Counted from the stretch's first letter, positions 44,201 to 59,200 are shown. The stretch: DNA of 64,000 nt from Mytilus edulis (GCF_963676685.1 NC_092350.1:8855486-8919485); one strand, 5' to 3'. Translations and numbers: made by a program. Notes: generated by a model from the letters alone, not told the origin.

Positions 44201-47200
44201 GATACATCCATTTTTAAACACCCCAATCATTCTCAAACACTCCCTTCATGACAAATGAATTGTTTTCCCCATTGCTAAATGCCCAAACTACATTTTTTTT
44301 TGTGAAAATTACATGACATTAGCTGCCTGATCAATGTATTTGGTATTGTAAATTCACTTGGACACTCAACGTTTACTTCAACGACACTTACCATGGAGAA
44401 AATCCGGTCTTTTCTATGTTCTTTTGACTTTAATTCAAAGACGAAGAACATTTAGCGTCCTTCATTGTGTTTAAACCTAAATTATCTAATTATTCTTAAT
44501 GTTGCTGGCTCCACCAAGTGTTCCATAAAACCACTTTCTGAATATTGACACGATTTTATTTTTTTGGCAATCAAAACCGGACTTTTGTTTTTTTACTTTA
44601 ACAAATTATGACTTGGAAGAAGAGCTGTCTCATTGCCACTTATTACACAAATCATCTATTCTATCAAAAGTAAATATATTTTTTTTTAAACTTGCATTTA
44701 TATTTTGTAGTTAAACGGCATTGTAAGAGAGTACACATTTTCTCAAATTGATTTGCATGATGGTGGTAATTATACAGTAAAACTCATTGTGTGTAATGGT
44801 GCTAAAATATGCGTTGAAGACGAATCTAAAGGGATTGTAATAGACAGCTCTCCGCCAACTTCAGGTATTAACACATGTTAAACACACGTCTGTATTTAAA
44901 TAATTGTCATAAGGTTCACTATTTGTTCTGAATTTGAGTTTGTTTGCCTCGTTGTAAACTTAAAAGCTCGTTTTGTATACATGTAAGACGAAAGATAAAA
45001 TCATAGAGATACTTCGTGTACACAGCAAACAGTGCGTGAAACATTTGTAAACCATGCTTGACTCTTTTTCCTGTAAAGCACTGAAGACTATGGAGTTGCT
45101 CCTTTTGAAAAAAATAGCTCATAAGGACTGCAACATTTGAAGCCATAGTTGTGCTATTAAATTCACATTGTATAAAGATGATTCGTCAATACATATGTTA
45201 AATATTTCTATCTCTAACAACTTGGTTTTGTTTAGCTTCATTGATTACTATATTTTGTATTTGACCCATACTATATATAGTGAGAGATTATAAACACAAC
45301 ATTCATTTCTTTCCAATTATCTGCTAGAGGAAATTTGAAGTAAATGGCATATACACTGTTTGTTTCCTAGGCATGTTTGCAATTAAAACTGATCACGCAG
45401 CAAATCTTCATCGACATGTTGATGACTGGATGAATTGGTCAAGATATAAACTTTGGTTGTCATGGTTAGGATTCACAGATCTTCATACTGGAATAGACAA
45501 GTACTTTGTATCCCTTGGTAGCAAGTATATGACAGATGATTTTAATAAGGTAAAATGTGAAATTCTAATATTTTGGTCAATTGTACTGTTCTGTTCTGTA
45601 CAAGTATGTTCATTCGTTATATATCGGAGCACTCCAAATTGTGATATAGGTTCAACACTGTAACCTCTCAATAGTAAAGCATTCTTGTCCTCGCAAATAA
45701 TTGTCTTGTTAACATCTTTGTACATGTCGGTTGGTTCTGAGATCAGATTCTTTTTTTCTTTACAGTCGAGATCTCTAGCTACTTGTGCGGATGGCATATG
45801 GACAGTGACTATGAATGATTTCATTGGACTACTATTGGTTATGATCACTTGGATTCGATTATTATCATCATTGCATTATATTTGTTGATTTCTCCACAAC
45901 TTTATTCCAAAAAATTGCCATTCCCCGTACACTCTAATTGTTCGTATTGGATCATCAGCATCAACAGATTTGATGAACAATATTTTTTTTTAATATTCTT
46001 TTTTATTGATAGAATCAAGCGTTGATTGTTCAACACTACTTAGATATTCTGAGGTTATATCTATCACATTTCATTGATAAATAAAACAATAATGTAGAAG
46101 TTTTATCAGTGCAGAAGTAAAACCAATGACAATACTACTTTGAAGTTGAAATTTGCTTATTGTTCATCTTGTTATTTCTATTCGGTATGGAATAAAGAAA
46201 ATCAACTCTTTTTTAGATATCTGGTTCACCACAGGAATTTCTACATAACCAATCGGGAGTCGACAAGTATGATGAAGGATATGTTCAGACATTTGAAGTA
46301 GATACTAAAAACTTGGCAAAGTTTGAGCATGTGTTTGTAAGCGTTTGGGCGGTCAACCAGGTAAAATGTGTTTACCTCCGTTATACATGTTACATAGCGT
46401 TCTATTACGTTTACAATAACATCATCTAGTCGAGCACCAAAAAATAAAATGTTGATAAAGACGCTTCCTTTACAATATGTAAAGTGATTGTTATGTTGTG
46501 ATGCCGGACATTTAAAGTGAAAAGTTTTAATTGGAAATTTAAGTCCATATTTTATTGGAGGTAATATCTATACTTTTCTTATTTTTAAGATTAAATTTTA
46601 AGCAAGTTATACATGACTGTATCAGAAAAAAAAACGCATTGATTATTTCTTTTGTTATCCATTGGTTAATCCATTTATTTACCCAACACTCTTTATCCAA
46701 TTTGTTTTTATCTCGAATGTTATGTATTATATTTCAAATGGATATGAACTTTGAGCAGTATAGATGAATTTCTAAAATTATGATTGCAACTGAGGTAATT
46801 CTGCATTAAAGAATTTTGCCATTACAGATTGGATTACCAAGCAGAATGATACATTCTCAATTTAAACTTGTACCCGGAGGTTCATTAGAATTGATAAGGA
46901 GATGTTCCGCGGTCACGTGTCAAGGACATTGTGTTTGTGCTGCTCAAGGACAACGCTGTTCAAAACGAGCATGTAATGATGTGACCAAAGGTATTACAAT
47001 TTCATACAAAATATCTTATTTTTTTATAATAAAGAATGTGCAATATGCATCCAAATTATTAGTTTGTTTAAATAGGAGACGCTGAAGATTTCTACTCAGG
47101 GCACTTATTTCAATTCCAGCTTCTATGATACTTTTGTTTTAGAATAAACTCGCGTCTGTCTTACACATTTTAAAGCCTGATATATTTTGATATTTTTTTC

Positions 47201-50200
47201 TACTAGTTGTTGTGAACACATTTTCAAAAACTACATACATCGTACAACTAGCTTCGACGTCAAATACCGTAATGGATAGAAATTATAACATTGTAACTTA
47301 TGATGCGCACTGACGAAGTTTCAAACTTAAAAGATATGATTGCGTTTTCAATGTATATTGCAAAGTTCTTATAGTTTAACACTCTGTAATACTTTAATAT
47401 AAAAGTAGAAGCTAGTTATACACCTCTATGCTTCATGCACTAAATTGAAAATTGACCAAATATTTTTAAATGCAACAACTAGTCCTCAAAATATATAATC
47501 TATATTGATATATGTGTTTGAACTTAGTAGATTTGTGTTTCAGCAAATAATAACAACTTGTTAGGCATATATGATATAACAAATATTCAGGAGACGTCTC
47601 CCTTTAGTGATGTGAAGTATACACCATCAAATGTCGCCCTGGCTGCCAAATGGCATGTAGTACAAGCTCAAGGATTGAGACCATTATGGTAAATATAACA
47701 TAAATAATTTTCAAATTCAAAACAGAATCGAGTAAATCATAGATTATTATAGAAAAAACGTATAATTTAGTGTACACGAATGCAATTTCTTGGTCTAAAA
47801 AAAACTTATATATGCAAAAAGGGATACATAGTGTTTATTTTGAAATTCCTTTGATAAATTGGTTAGTGATTTTCTATATTACATTGTTTTCTGAATATAG
47901 CTTTTCTCGCTTTCTAAAAGCACAAGAAATCTTCTTTGATAAATCATTATAATTCATCTTAGAATAAGACATATATCAGCTGTTCACGAAAAGGAGACGG
48001 AGCAACTCCGGAAATTCATGTATTTAAAATATTCAAATTGTTAAAGGTATGAATGGACAGCAGGATATTCAGATAAGGAAGAACCGGAAGGAGTCTTTGA
48101 CAATTTAAATGACGATGTTTGGCATCATGCAGGGCAAACAAATCAGGCAATATTGAACATTAAAAGAGGTACTGATATGAAATTCATCTAGATACAAAGT
48201 ATTCAATGCCATAATTATCACCATAAATTAATGTAAAAATGATAATGACTATATGAAAAAGGAACCGTAATAGTCAAGAAATCGAGTGGGCTTTCAACCA
48301 TTAAAAATGAGTGTTATCGACTACGGGCCCAAAATAGCTATTTCCAAAAGAAAAACAAACCTAAATGGCAAACAGATTTACAATGGTACACATAAAATAT
48401 ATAGAATACGAAAGTTTCAGGCACTAACCTCACACAAAACGTGCTTAAAAAACGGATTGATCGCTTAACGGGGAAGCAGTGACGGCTACATTGTGTACCC
48501 CGATTGTGACAGCAGTTATATCGGTGAACTCATTTTCTATAATTTAAGTAAAAGAAAAACACATTTTAATGCCCCACATAGGGGCATTCCACTTTACGGT
48601 CTGTGTGGCCGTTCGTACGTCTGTCTCGTTTTCTTTTAAAGATTTTGGTCAAGGTAGTTTTTGATAAGTGAAAGTTCAAGCTACTTTACTTCTTAGTACA
48701 CACTTTTCCTATGATATGATCTTCCTAATTTTTAGCTCACCTGGCCCGAAGGGCCAAGTGAGCTTTTCTCACCACTTGGCGTCAGTCGTCCGTCGTCGTC
48801 GTCGTTAACAATTTACATTTTGAACTTCTTCTAGAGAACCACTGAATGGAATGGAACCAAACATGGCATGAATGTTCCTTATGAGGTGCTGACCAAGTGT
48901 TGTTACTTTGTAGCCGATCCATCATCCAAGAAGGTCGCCAGCGGGGGATTTAGTTTAACATAGGACCCTATGGGAAATGCATACAAATGACTTCTTTTAG
49001 AGAACCACTGAATGGAATGAAACCAAACATGGCATGAATGTTCCTTATGAGGTACTGAGCAAGTGTTGTTACTTTGTTGCCGATCCATCATCCAAGATGG
49101 CTGCTAGCCGGGGACTTAGTTTAACATAGGACCCTATGGGAAATGCATACAAATGACTTCTTTTAGAGAACCACTGAATGGAATAAAACCAAACATAGCA
49201 TGCATGTTCCTTATGGGGTGCTGACCAAGTGTTGTTACTTTGTAGCCGATCCATCATCCAAGATGGCCGCCAGCAGGGGACTTAGTTTAACATAGGACCC
49301 TATGGGAAATGCATACAAATGACTTCTTTTAGAGAACCACTGAATTGAATGAAACCACACATGGCATGAATGTTCCTTATGAGGTGCTGACCAAGTGTTG
49401 TTACTTTGTTGCCGAGCCATCATCCAAGATGGCCGCCATCCGGGAACTTAGTTTAACATAGGACCCTATGGGAAATGCATACAAATGACTTCTTTTAGAG
49501 AACCACTGAATGGAATAAAACCAATCATAGCATGAATGTTCCTTATGGGGTGCTGACCAAGTGTTGTTACTTTGTAGCCGATCCATCATCCAAGATGGCC
49601 GCCAGCGGGGGACTTAGTTTAACATAGGACCCTATTGGAAATGCATACAAATGACCTCTTCTAGAGAACCACTAAATGGAATGAAACCAAACATAGCATG
49701 AATGTTCCTTATGGAGTGCTGACCAAGTGTTGTTACTTTGTAGCCGATCCATCATCCAAGATGGCCGCCAGCGGGGGACTTAGTTTAACATAGGACCCTA
49801 TAGGAAATGCATACAAATGACTTCTTCTAGAGAACCACTAAATGGAATGAAACCAAACATAGCATGAATGTTCCTTATGGAGTGCTGACCAAGTGTTGTT
49901 ACTTTGAAGCCAATCCATCATCCAAGATGGCCGCCAGCGGGGGACTTAGTTTAACATAGGACCCTATGGGAAATGCATACTAATGACTTCTTTTAGAGAA
50001 CCACTGAATGGAATGAAATCAAACATGGCATGAATGTTCCTAATGTGGTGCTGACCAAGTGTTGTTACTTTGTAGCCGATCCATTATCCAAGATGGACGC
50101 CAGCGGGGGACTTAGTTTAACATAGGACCCTATGGGAAATGCATACAAATGACTTCTTTTAGAGAACCACTGAATGGAATAAAACCAAACATGGCATGAA

Positions 50201-53200
50201 TGTTCCTTATGGGGTGCTGACCAAGTGTTGTTACTTTGTAGCCGATCCATCATCCAAGATGGCCGCCGGCGGGGGACTTAGTTTAACATAGGACCCTATT
50301 GGAAATGCATACAAATGACCTCTTCTAGAGAACCACTAAATGGAATGAAACCAAACATAGCATGAATGTTCCTTATGGAGTGCTGACCAAGTGTTGTTAC
50401 TTTGTAGCCGATCCATCATCCAAGATGGCTGCCAGCGGGGGACTTAGTTTAACATAGGACCCTATGGGAAATGCATACAAATGACTTCTTCTAGAGAACC
50501 ACTAAATGGAATGAAACCAAACATAGCATGAATGTTCCTTATGGAGTGCTGACCAAGTGTTGTTACTTTGTAGCCAATCCATCATCCAAGATGGCCGCCA
50601 GCGGGGGACTTAGTTTAACATAGGACCCTATGGGAAATGCATACTAATGACTTCTTTTAGAGAACCACTGAATGGAATGAAATCAAACATGGCATGAATG
50701 TTCCTAATGTGGTGCTGACCAAGTGTTGTTACTTTGTAGCCGATCCATTATCCAAGATGGACGCCAGCGGGGGACTTAGTTTAACATAGGACCCTATGGG
50801 AAATGCATACAAATGACTTCTTTTAGAGAACAACTGAATGGAATGAAACCAAACATTGCATGAATGTTCCTTATGCCGTGCTGACCATGTGTTGTTTCTT
50901 TGTAGCCCATGCCATCCATCATCCAAGATGGCCGCCAGCATGGGACTTAGTTTAACATAGGACCCTATGGGAAATGCATACAAATGACTTCTTTTAGAGA
51001 ACCACTGAATGGAATGAAATCAAACATGGCATGAATGTTCCTAATGTGGTGCTGACCAAGTGTTGTTACTTTATAGCCGATCCATTATCCAAGATGGCCG
51101 CCAGCAGGGACTTAGTTTAACATAGGACCCTATTGGAAATGCATACAAATGACTTCTTTTAGAGAACCACTGAATGGAATAAAACTAAACATTGCATGAA
51201 TGTTCCTTATGAGGTGCTGACCAAGTGTTGTTACTTTGTAGCAGATCCATCATCCAAGATGGCCGCCAGCAGGGGACTTAGTTTAACATAGGACCCTATG
51301 GGAAATGCATACAAATGACTTCTTTTAGAGAACCACTGAATGGAATAAAACCAAACATGGCATGAATGTTCCTTATGAGGTGCTGACCAAGTGTTGTTAC
51401 TTTGTAGCCGATCCGCCATCCAAGATGGCCGCCAGTAGGGGACTTTTGAATGAAATTAAACATGTTCCTTTCCTTATCAATGAGGTTGTGTTGTCACTTT
51501 TAGCCAAATTTTATATTTTTTCATATGATTTCAAAAACCCAAGTAGAATAAGGTGAGCGATACAGGCTCTTGAGAGCCTCTAGTTATTATTAAAATTAGA
51601 TATTTGACCACAAAATTTTATGATTCTGTAGACATAGAAAATGATTTTGCCAGTGGAGTAATCGTGTAATATGGACACATTCTCATTATATAAATATTTT
51701 TAAAATGTTCGTTGAACATGTTAGAGCTGTGGTGTGGTGGTTTGTGCTTCGGAACTTCCTGGTTCGATCCCATCTCCGGGGTGAAAATTTCAGAGACTGA
51801 ATTTTCGATTTTCCCTTGACACCATTTGCGAATATGATCTTACGGTAACGATGATAGTACGTCTGAAGAAGACGATAAATGGCTGACCCGTATAAAGATA
51901 GAGCCATATCTCTTGCACGTAAGAACAACCTTGTAGATATCGACAAAGAGCAGGATAATGCCCTTCAAGGAGCACTTGCAACTGCAAAGTGGAAAGGGAT
52001 TAATTTAAATGCAATAATTAGTTTGCCAGTCCACTATAAATGAATATGTTTAATCTAACATGATAAATAGAATTCGTTATGTTATTTCATACATGATTCT
52101 TTGAATGAGATCCGGCGGAAAGAAAATAATCTACTTTCTTCAATCGATTGTTTCGACACATGATGAAAAAGATGCCATTATCTATTTTTATTAGTTTTTT
52201 TTTCGAGTTCTTAAACTGGTGTCTTATCAACATGATCAATGTTATAACCCAGATCTATCAATCTGCATAGTAAAAATTCATTCCTTATTCAACTACGTGA
52301 TCATTTTCAATTTATGTTTACATTTTATTAAATTTGCCATATGTATTGTAATACAGGTCAGCGGTTAAAGGAATCACCAGTATCGTATTCAATGTTTGTA
52401 CGAGTTTGGTATGACGAAAATACATTTGCTGATTTCAAAACAGATGGAATATTAGCTATGTCCACTCCTCTTCCTAGACGAAAAATTAAAGGATCGGCGG
52501 TTTGTACATTTTTACTTTCATTTCTTGTTTTAGGGAATACAGATTTTTTTCACTATTCATGTTGCCCTCTCAACAACATTAAAAAAAATCTTGATATATA
52601 TTTTAAATAGCAAACTTCAGTGATTAAAATGTATATTGCTGTGATTACAAAACTCAAGAAGAGACAATTGTGATTTTTTCGTTTTAAGACGTATCTTGAT
52701 TCGTATTAAGTGATCATGAAAAAAAACATAAAATGTGAAAATGTCTTTGCCTGAGATTCATTTCACATTCCTGGATCGAAATGTTCGGTTCAGAAATGTA
52801 TCTGCCATTTGCAATTATGTATATTACTTTTGAATAAAATTACAGAGCATATTTAATATTGATATGTAGTCTCAAGTATATCATATACTTTTAATAATAT
52901 TAACTATTTAAAAAAAAAGCTTTCTAGAGAGAGTAACTATAGCTATTTTGTTTTCATAAAGAAATAACAGCAAAATCCAATATTTTATATAACGGACTCT
53001 TTTATTTATGATTTCTGAAAGCATTTCGGAAGACTTTTTCCTTTACAAATGTCCTGTACCAAGTCAGGAATATGGCCATTGTTATATTATTGTTCGTTTC
53101 TGTGTGTGTTACATTTTAACGTTGCGTCGTTTGTTTTCTCTTATTTTTGAGTGTAATTTCACATTGCGATAAGACGTGTCACGGTACTTGTCTATCCCAA

Positions 53201-56200
53201 ATTCATGTATTTGGTTTTGATGTTATATTTGTTATTCTCGTGGGATTTTGTCTGATGCTTGGTCCGTTTCTGTGTGTGTTACATTTTAGTGTTGTGTCGT
53301 TGTTCTCTTATATTTGATGCGTTTCCCTCGGTTTTAGTTTGTTACCCCGATTTTGTTTTTTTGTCCATTGATTTATGAGTTTTGAACAGCGGAATACTAC
53401 TGTTGCCTTTATCTATCCCTTATATTTGTTTTAATTATTGTATTGTTGTGTTTATTTCTAATAACTTACTATAGTTTAACCAATGTTCAAATTTCATTTA
53501 TCTTAAAACAACTAAATTTTGTAAATGGTGGTTAGTGATATTGGCTACTGTTATTTCATATTAGCTTTTTTTAATAGATTTCATTAATTTTTATTGTTTA
53601 TTTTATAAAATACTTGTGTTATAAGATAGGTACAAGATACCACAGAGATAATACTTTATTTTCATATTAATAATTTTAGGTTGTGGAACAAATACCTGGT
53701 CACTGGAAGAAGGATATAGATTACATTAAACCTGGAGCTCCTTTTACAATCAGATGGACAAACGTGTTTAAGGATGATTCCAAAATTATTGACAAGTTTA
53801 AAGTGTATCTTAGTACATATCCTGGAGGTATATCTTTGTAATAATTGGCACTATTATGACCCAAACAAATTTCCTCAGTATTGTAAGAAAAGTTAACCAA
53901 AGTTTTCCTTTGTTTATGCTTGCGTTTTATTTTTCTTATGACTTTTAATTTTACTTCTCTTTCCTTCAAACATTGTTATTAGTTAAAAGAAAAACAGTAT
54001 AAATTAATTTTAATGAATAAAATTAAATTGAAGAATTTTTTGAAGGTCATGATATCCATGAAGTGGAACTGGATCTTCCAGGATCTATAACGTCTCATAA
54101 CATCAGCCGAGTGCCATTATCTCCAGGCAAAGTATTTTACAATAATGTAGTAGGATACAGTTACTCTGGTATCCATGCTACTGAAACATCAGACGGTATC
54201 ATGGTTGACTCTCAGCCACCAGTTACTGGTACGGTCTACGATGGTATAGGTGAGTATGATGTACATAAATTCAATTAAACATGAGGTAACTGCAATAAGA
54301 CGCAATAAATATTTGAGAATATACGTTGGTATGTATATCAATAGATATATTTATACTTATATCCAATTATTAAAACTCGTCAACAAAATAAACATCAGAA
54401 TGTATCATGGTTGACAATCTGTCACAGTTTTTAGGTTGGTGTAGTGTATATTTTAATTTTTATTAACCACATGTACCACATCTACTTGAAAGAATTTGGT
54501 GGTTAAATTAATTGTTTATAGTATTCATCATCCACATCCTTTATACGTACATCCTTTATACGTCTCCGACAGACACATTATCGTGTTGGGTTAAACTAGT
54601 CTAGAAGATCTCGGTAGCAGCTTACGAACTAAATCAAGAGACTTTCAGAGAGAATTAAGGAATACACAAAAATAGATACGTCCATAAAACGTACTAAACT
54701 CTTAAATTGTTCCTAAATGCTATTGATGCCGTAGACAATATTTGTGCTGTGGACAAATATCTACTCATTTTTCATCAATAGGTATACACGACATTGATTA
54801 CCAGAACAATTCAGATGTTATTGGGGCTTCATGGCACGGATTTTCGGACCGAGATTCTGGAATAACACATTACATGTGGTGTGTACAAACTAAATCTAAA
54901 ACTACAACATGTGATGTTAGAGACTGGGAAAACGTTGGCATTCACCATTCTGTGTCCAGAATTATAAACAGCTCACGCATTGATACAGGTAAAAAATTAT
55001 TTCCTGTCTCTATTTACCTGTGGTTTTTTCTCTACTTGGCGGCATTTTGTTGGTTTTTTATAACAGTTCACGCATTTATACAGGTAAACAATTATTTCCG
55101 TTCGGGCCCTTTACAGCTTGCTGTTCGGTGTAAGCCAAGATTCCGTATTTTGACCTATAATTTATTTTTACAGATATTGACTTGGATAGAGAGTTGTCTA
55201 ATCGGCAATCATACCACATATTCGTATATCTTATTATGCTAATGTAAAACCACAGATTGAATATAAAGAATAAACAACGTCTTGTTTCTATAAATTAGTC
55301 TAGTACAATGAAACCGAGTGTATTATAACATTCAAATTAATAGGCATTCGATGTTTCAATTTAAAAAATATTATATTTCACAATATTTCAAGTATATTTT
55401 TATAAGATAATATATATATATTGGGATTCAAAGAAATTATTAACAAATTTCAACATGATGAATATATATGATAATCAATCTATTTTTTAATGCAGGAGCT
55501 GAAATCGAGAGTCTTGTTTATGCAATGGATGTTAAAGGACATAAATCTAAAACTGTAAAATCAAATGGCATCATGCTTGACTCTACACACCCAGAACCTA
55601 CGTTAATGGAACATTTAGATCATAATCTAGCTGAAAATCCTTCATTTGAGGATACAGACGGTGGTGTACCTATTGACTGGGATAATATAACCAATATCAA
55701 TGTATGCAATTCTATTGTACGTGTCTCTGGATGGAATAGTTCAATAGGGAGCTGCATGAGTGTCTTAAAGTCCGATAAAAATCTAGCAATAGACGGCAGA
55801 TCCTTCGTATTAGTCGAAGGCCAAATATCTCAAACATTAAGTAACCTTAAAGCTGGACATTTATTCCGTGTTACTTTTGTAACCGCTCATCCACCAATAC
55901 TTGGGGCTGTTTTAGCTAATAAAGAAGGATATGTAGAAATTGGAGATAAAAGACACGTCTTCATGGTCTACACAAAGCATGACAAACACGGTAGTTCCTC
56001 TAAAGAATTAAACTGGCATCACCACACATTCTATTTCCGTGCCTCTACTTTCGAAGCAACTATCAGTATTGGAAGTATGACTGGTCATACCGGCATTTTG
56101 TTCGATGATTTGAAAGTTCAGAGAACCATTTTTCATCATCACAGTGATGAAAATGAAAATGGCAAACATATTCACGCACATGTGGTTGCCTTGCATCAAT

Positions 56201-59200
56201 GGTCGTCGATCCATGCATCTTGGAATTTTGTTGATCCAGAGAGTCCGATAATAGATTACATGTGGGCTATTGGTAAATAGAAATCATAGAATTTAAAATT
56301 TCACAAACTGTAAACTATCATGTGTAATTTCATTGTAAGCATATTTTTTTTAACTTATATAGATAAAAATAAAACCTGAAAATGTTGACGCCAGCTGTAC
56401 AAGGTGGCTAAGTAGCTACGTTAAATATATTTCCGAAAACAAATGCTAAATCAGGAATGCTTTCTATTCATTATACAATGCACTAACACATTTAAAAAAT
56501 CATATTTGTTTGTAGGCTATACAGAAGGAAGTACAGAAGTCCAAGGATTCACAAGTGTCGGTCTGAACAATTTTGCTTACAACTACAACGTCAGCTTAGC
56601 CCATACGTCAGTCATTCATATCACTGTCATCGCTACAAATGCTGCAGGATTGAGACACGAGGTGCATGCTGAAGACTTGCTTGTTGACTTAACGCCACCG
56701 TATATAGATTTTATAAATGATGGAATAGGTTTGTAAATGAAAAAAATAGAATCAAATATTAATCTTTGTAAAATATTGATGTATTTGATTTAAGTTTATC
56801 ATGTTTATATCAAAATACGTCGTCTTCAAAATGAAAGAAAAAGAATAATGCAAAACATTTTAATATAAAATTATGCACCAACAAGGTTTTGATCGAATTT
56901 GATTTGATGATTCCATTCAGTCATTTTGAGTAAAGTAGAGAAAAGGTGGGTATGGGTCTCCTTTAAACTGACTTTAACTTGCAATGCGAAACAACATCAT
57001 TTCATCATTAATTTCATGTGTTTCCCATCCCGAGTAGGAAGACATATATAAAAAAGGAGAAATAATATTAAAATATAGATGATGTAAGCTCAATATATCA
57101 TAAATGAAGATAAGCATGCGAGAGCCACAAAACGAACAGTGATTATAACAAATCATGAATTGATTTATCAACTGAAATATATACAGAACTCATATGTTTC
57201 TATATGTTTTAGGATCTGACATCGATGCACAAACTACCGATGAAGTATCTGCTAATTGGGAGGTACATGACTCTGAATCTGGGATTGATGTCTGCGAATG
57301 GGCAGTCGGTAAGTATTTGTACGAATGGTACAAAGACTTACAAATCTATAAAACTGCATTTATACAATATGACATGCTCTGTCAAATATTTTATATTAAA
57401 CACATGTAGATGTCGACATAACGACTTAGTTTATAGAATGAACCAGAAAAATCTTGTCTTTTTAGAACATCTGAGTTCGGGGTTGTTTTTTTTTTGTTTT
57501 TTTTGTTGTGGTTCATGTTGCTCAGTCTAAAGTTTTCTGGTTTATTTTTGTAACATGTTAAATGCCTTTCGTCCTTATTCTTAATTAGGCATAGTGTTGT
57601 CAATTTGTTTATATAAACCAAAACTTATGATATTTTTGAAAACCATGTTTGTCATTTGCGTCCATTTTTACTAAAAACAAAACGATCCTGTATTACTTTA
57701 GGATTTGTTACATTACTTTTCGTTTTAAAACAAAGAACATAGTTTTTTTGTGTTGAGGCGATGCGAGTCCACCACCAATAAATCAATGAAACAATATTTT
57801 TATTGTAGGTTACCAACCGTTCGGCAATGAAATCCAAACATTCCGAGAATTAGTTCAAGGATTAAGTAGGGTATCAAAGGTGTTTCCCAGTAGCCAAATA
57901 TCAATGCAAATGGTCCACGTGACCTTACGATGTAAAAGTAAAGCCGGATTAATGTCTTCCAAGTCTTCAAACGGTGTTAAAATATCAAATCTTCCACCAA
58001 ATACAACGACTGCTGAAGTAGAAATTCTACCACATACATTAACAGAGTATAACCCTAGACATCATTATCAGGGTGATACATCATACGTAAGAGTAAAATG
58101 GACAGGATTTGAGGATCTGACTGGTGTCGATTCCTACCTTGTAAGTCGTAGTTAAAAATAAAATATTAATCTTGATTGTATGGAAATTAGCTTTGGTCGG
58201 GTCACAAAAATAACCAACCTGACTTAAAGCATGATAAATGTCAGGATTATTTATGTGTGGATTAGAATTTGCGATTTTTCAAAGTTGAAATTTAGTCAAA
58301 CAAAACCCGTGTTTTCGTTGGGGAGTTCCTTTTCCTGTATTCACTCCGTCAATCGGCAACCCATATACATGTAGTTCAAAATTTTTAAATGTTTATAATA
58401 AGCCAGTGTGCATATTTTCAGATTTTTATTCTCTTCAACATTGTTAAAGTAGAAATCTTCCAGGTGACCATAGATTGTCGTATTGTTTGCGATATGTATA
58501 TAAAATGATGTTTCCGTTGCTTGATACCAAACAATGACATTATTCATGGAAAAATTGCATTTATTTTTAATTTTTTTTTAAAAACCATGACATTCATCAG
58601 TTTGACTACTTTGTCATTTATATTGATTTGATCATATTTAAATGTAAACAAACATAACAATATTGCTTTAAACAATACAATTTCTTTTTTTATTTTTCAG
58701 CTTACCTTTCACAGCCAAGATAAGACAACTGTGATTTCTAAATCAATAATCGCTGAGGACCAAGATACTTCCTTCTGTATGTTAAAAGGACTAGATCTTA
58801 GGACTGGAAACTTTACCACTAGTATTAAAGCTGTAAACAAAATGTATCTTAGGAGCGAACCTGTGTCTTCAAATATCGTTGTTTCATCAAAAGTCCCTGC
58901 ATTGATAGGTGTGTACACTTAAAATCTATGTAGTAGAAACAAATGTGTCAATTAGTAGACCTACGTATGTACCAACAAAAATGTGAAATATTTTAACAGT
59001 CATAAATTTTGTCTCAACGACACAAATAATCCAACTTCATCTACAGAGTATGGAACAATTACTTTTTGTCTTGTTCACAGTATTATTGTTTTATATGTTA
59101 CAATAAGTTTGTTTTACATCAAAATTTAACATTTCTATAATACTGTACAAGATATTTGACGCAAACAAAATAATGTCTCATTAATAAGTATTAAGACCAA

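Noticed and set aside
48903..51419. A series of similar 62-84-codon frames on the minus strand, 166 bp apart.
   Set aside because: They arise from the tandem array. The unit length is not a multiple of three, the frames are not joined, and the array lies inside a mobile element. I do not take them as genes.
48825..51460. Regular direct repeats that could suggest a CRISPR-like array.
   Set aside because: The units are 166 bp with no alternating unique spacers, and the context is an animal intron.
51721..51785. tRNA gene.
   Set aside because: A and B boxes are present but there is no paired acceptor stem and a SINE-like body follows.
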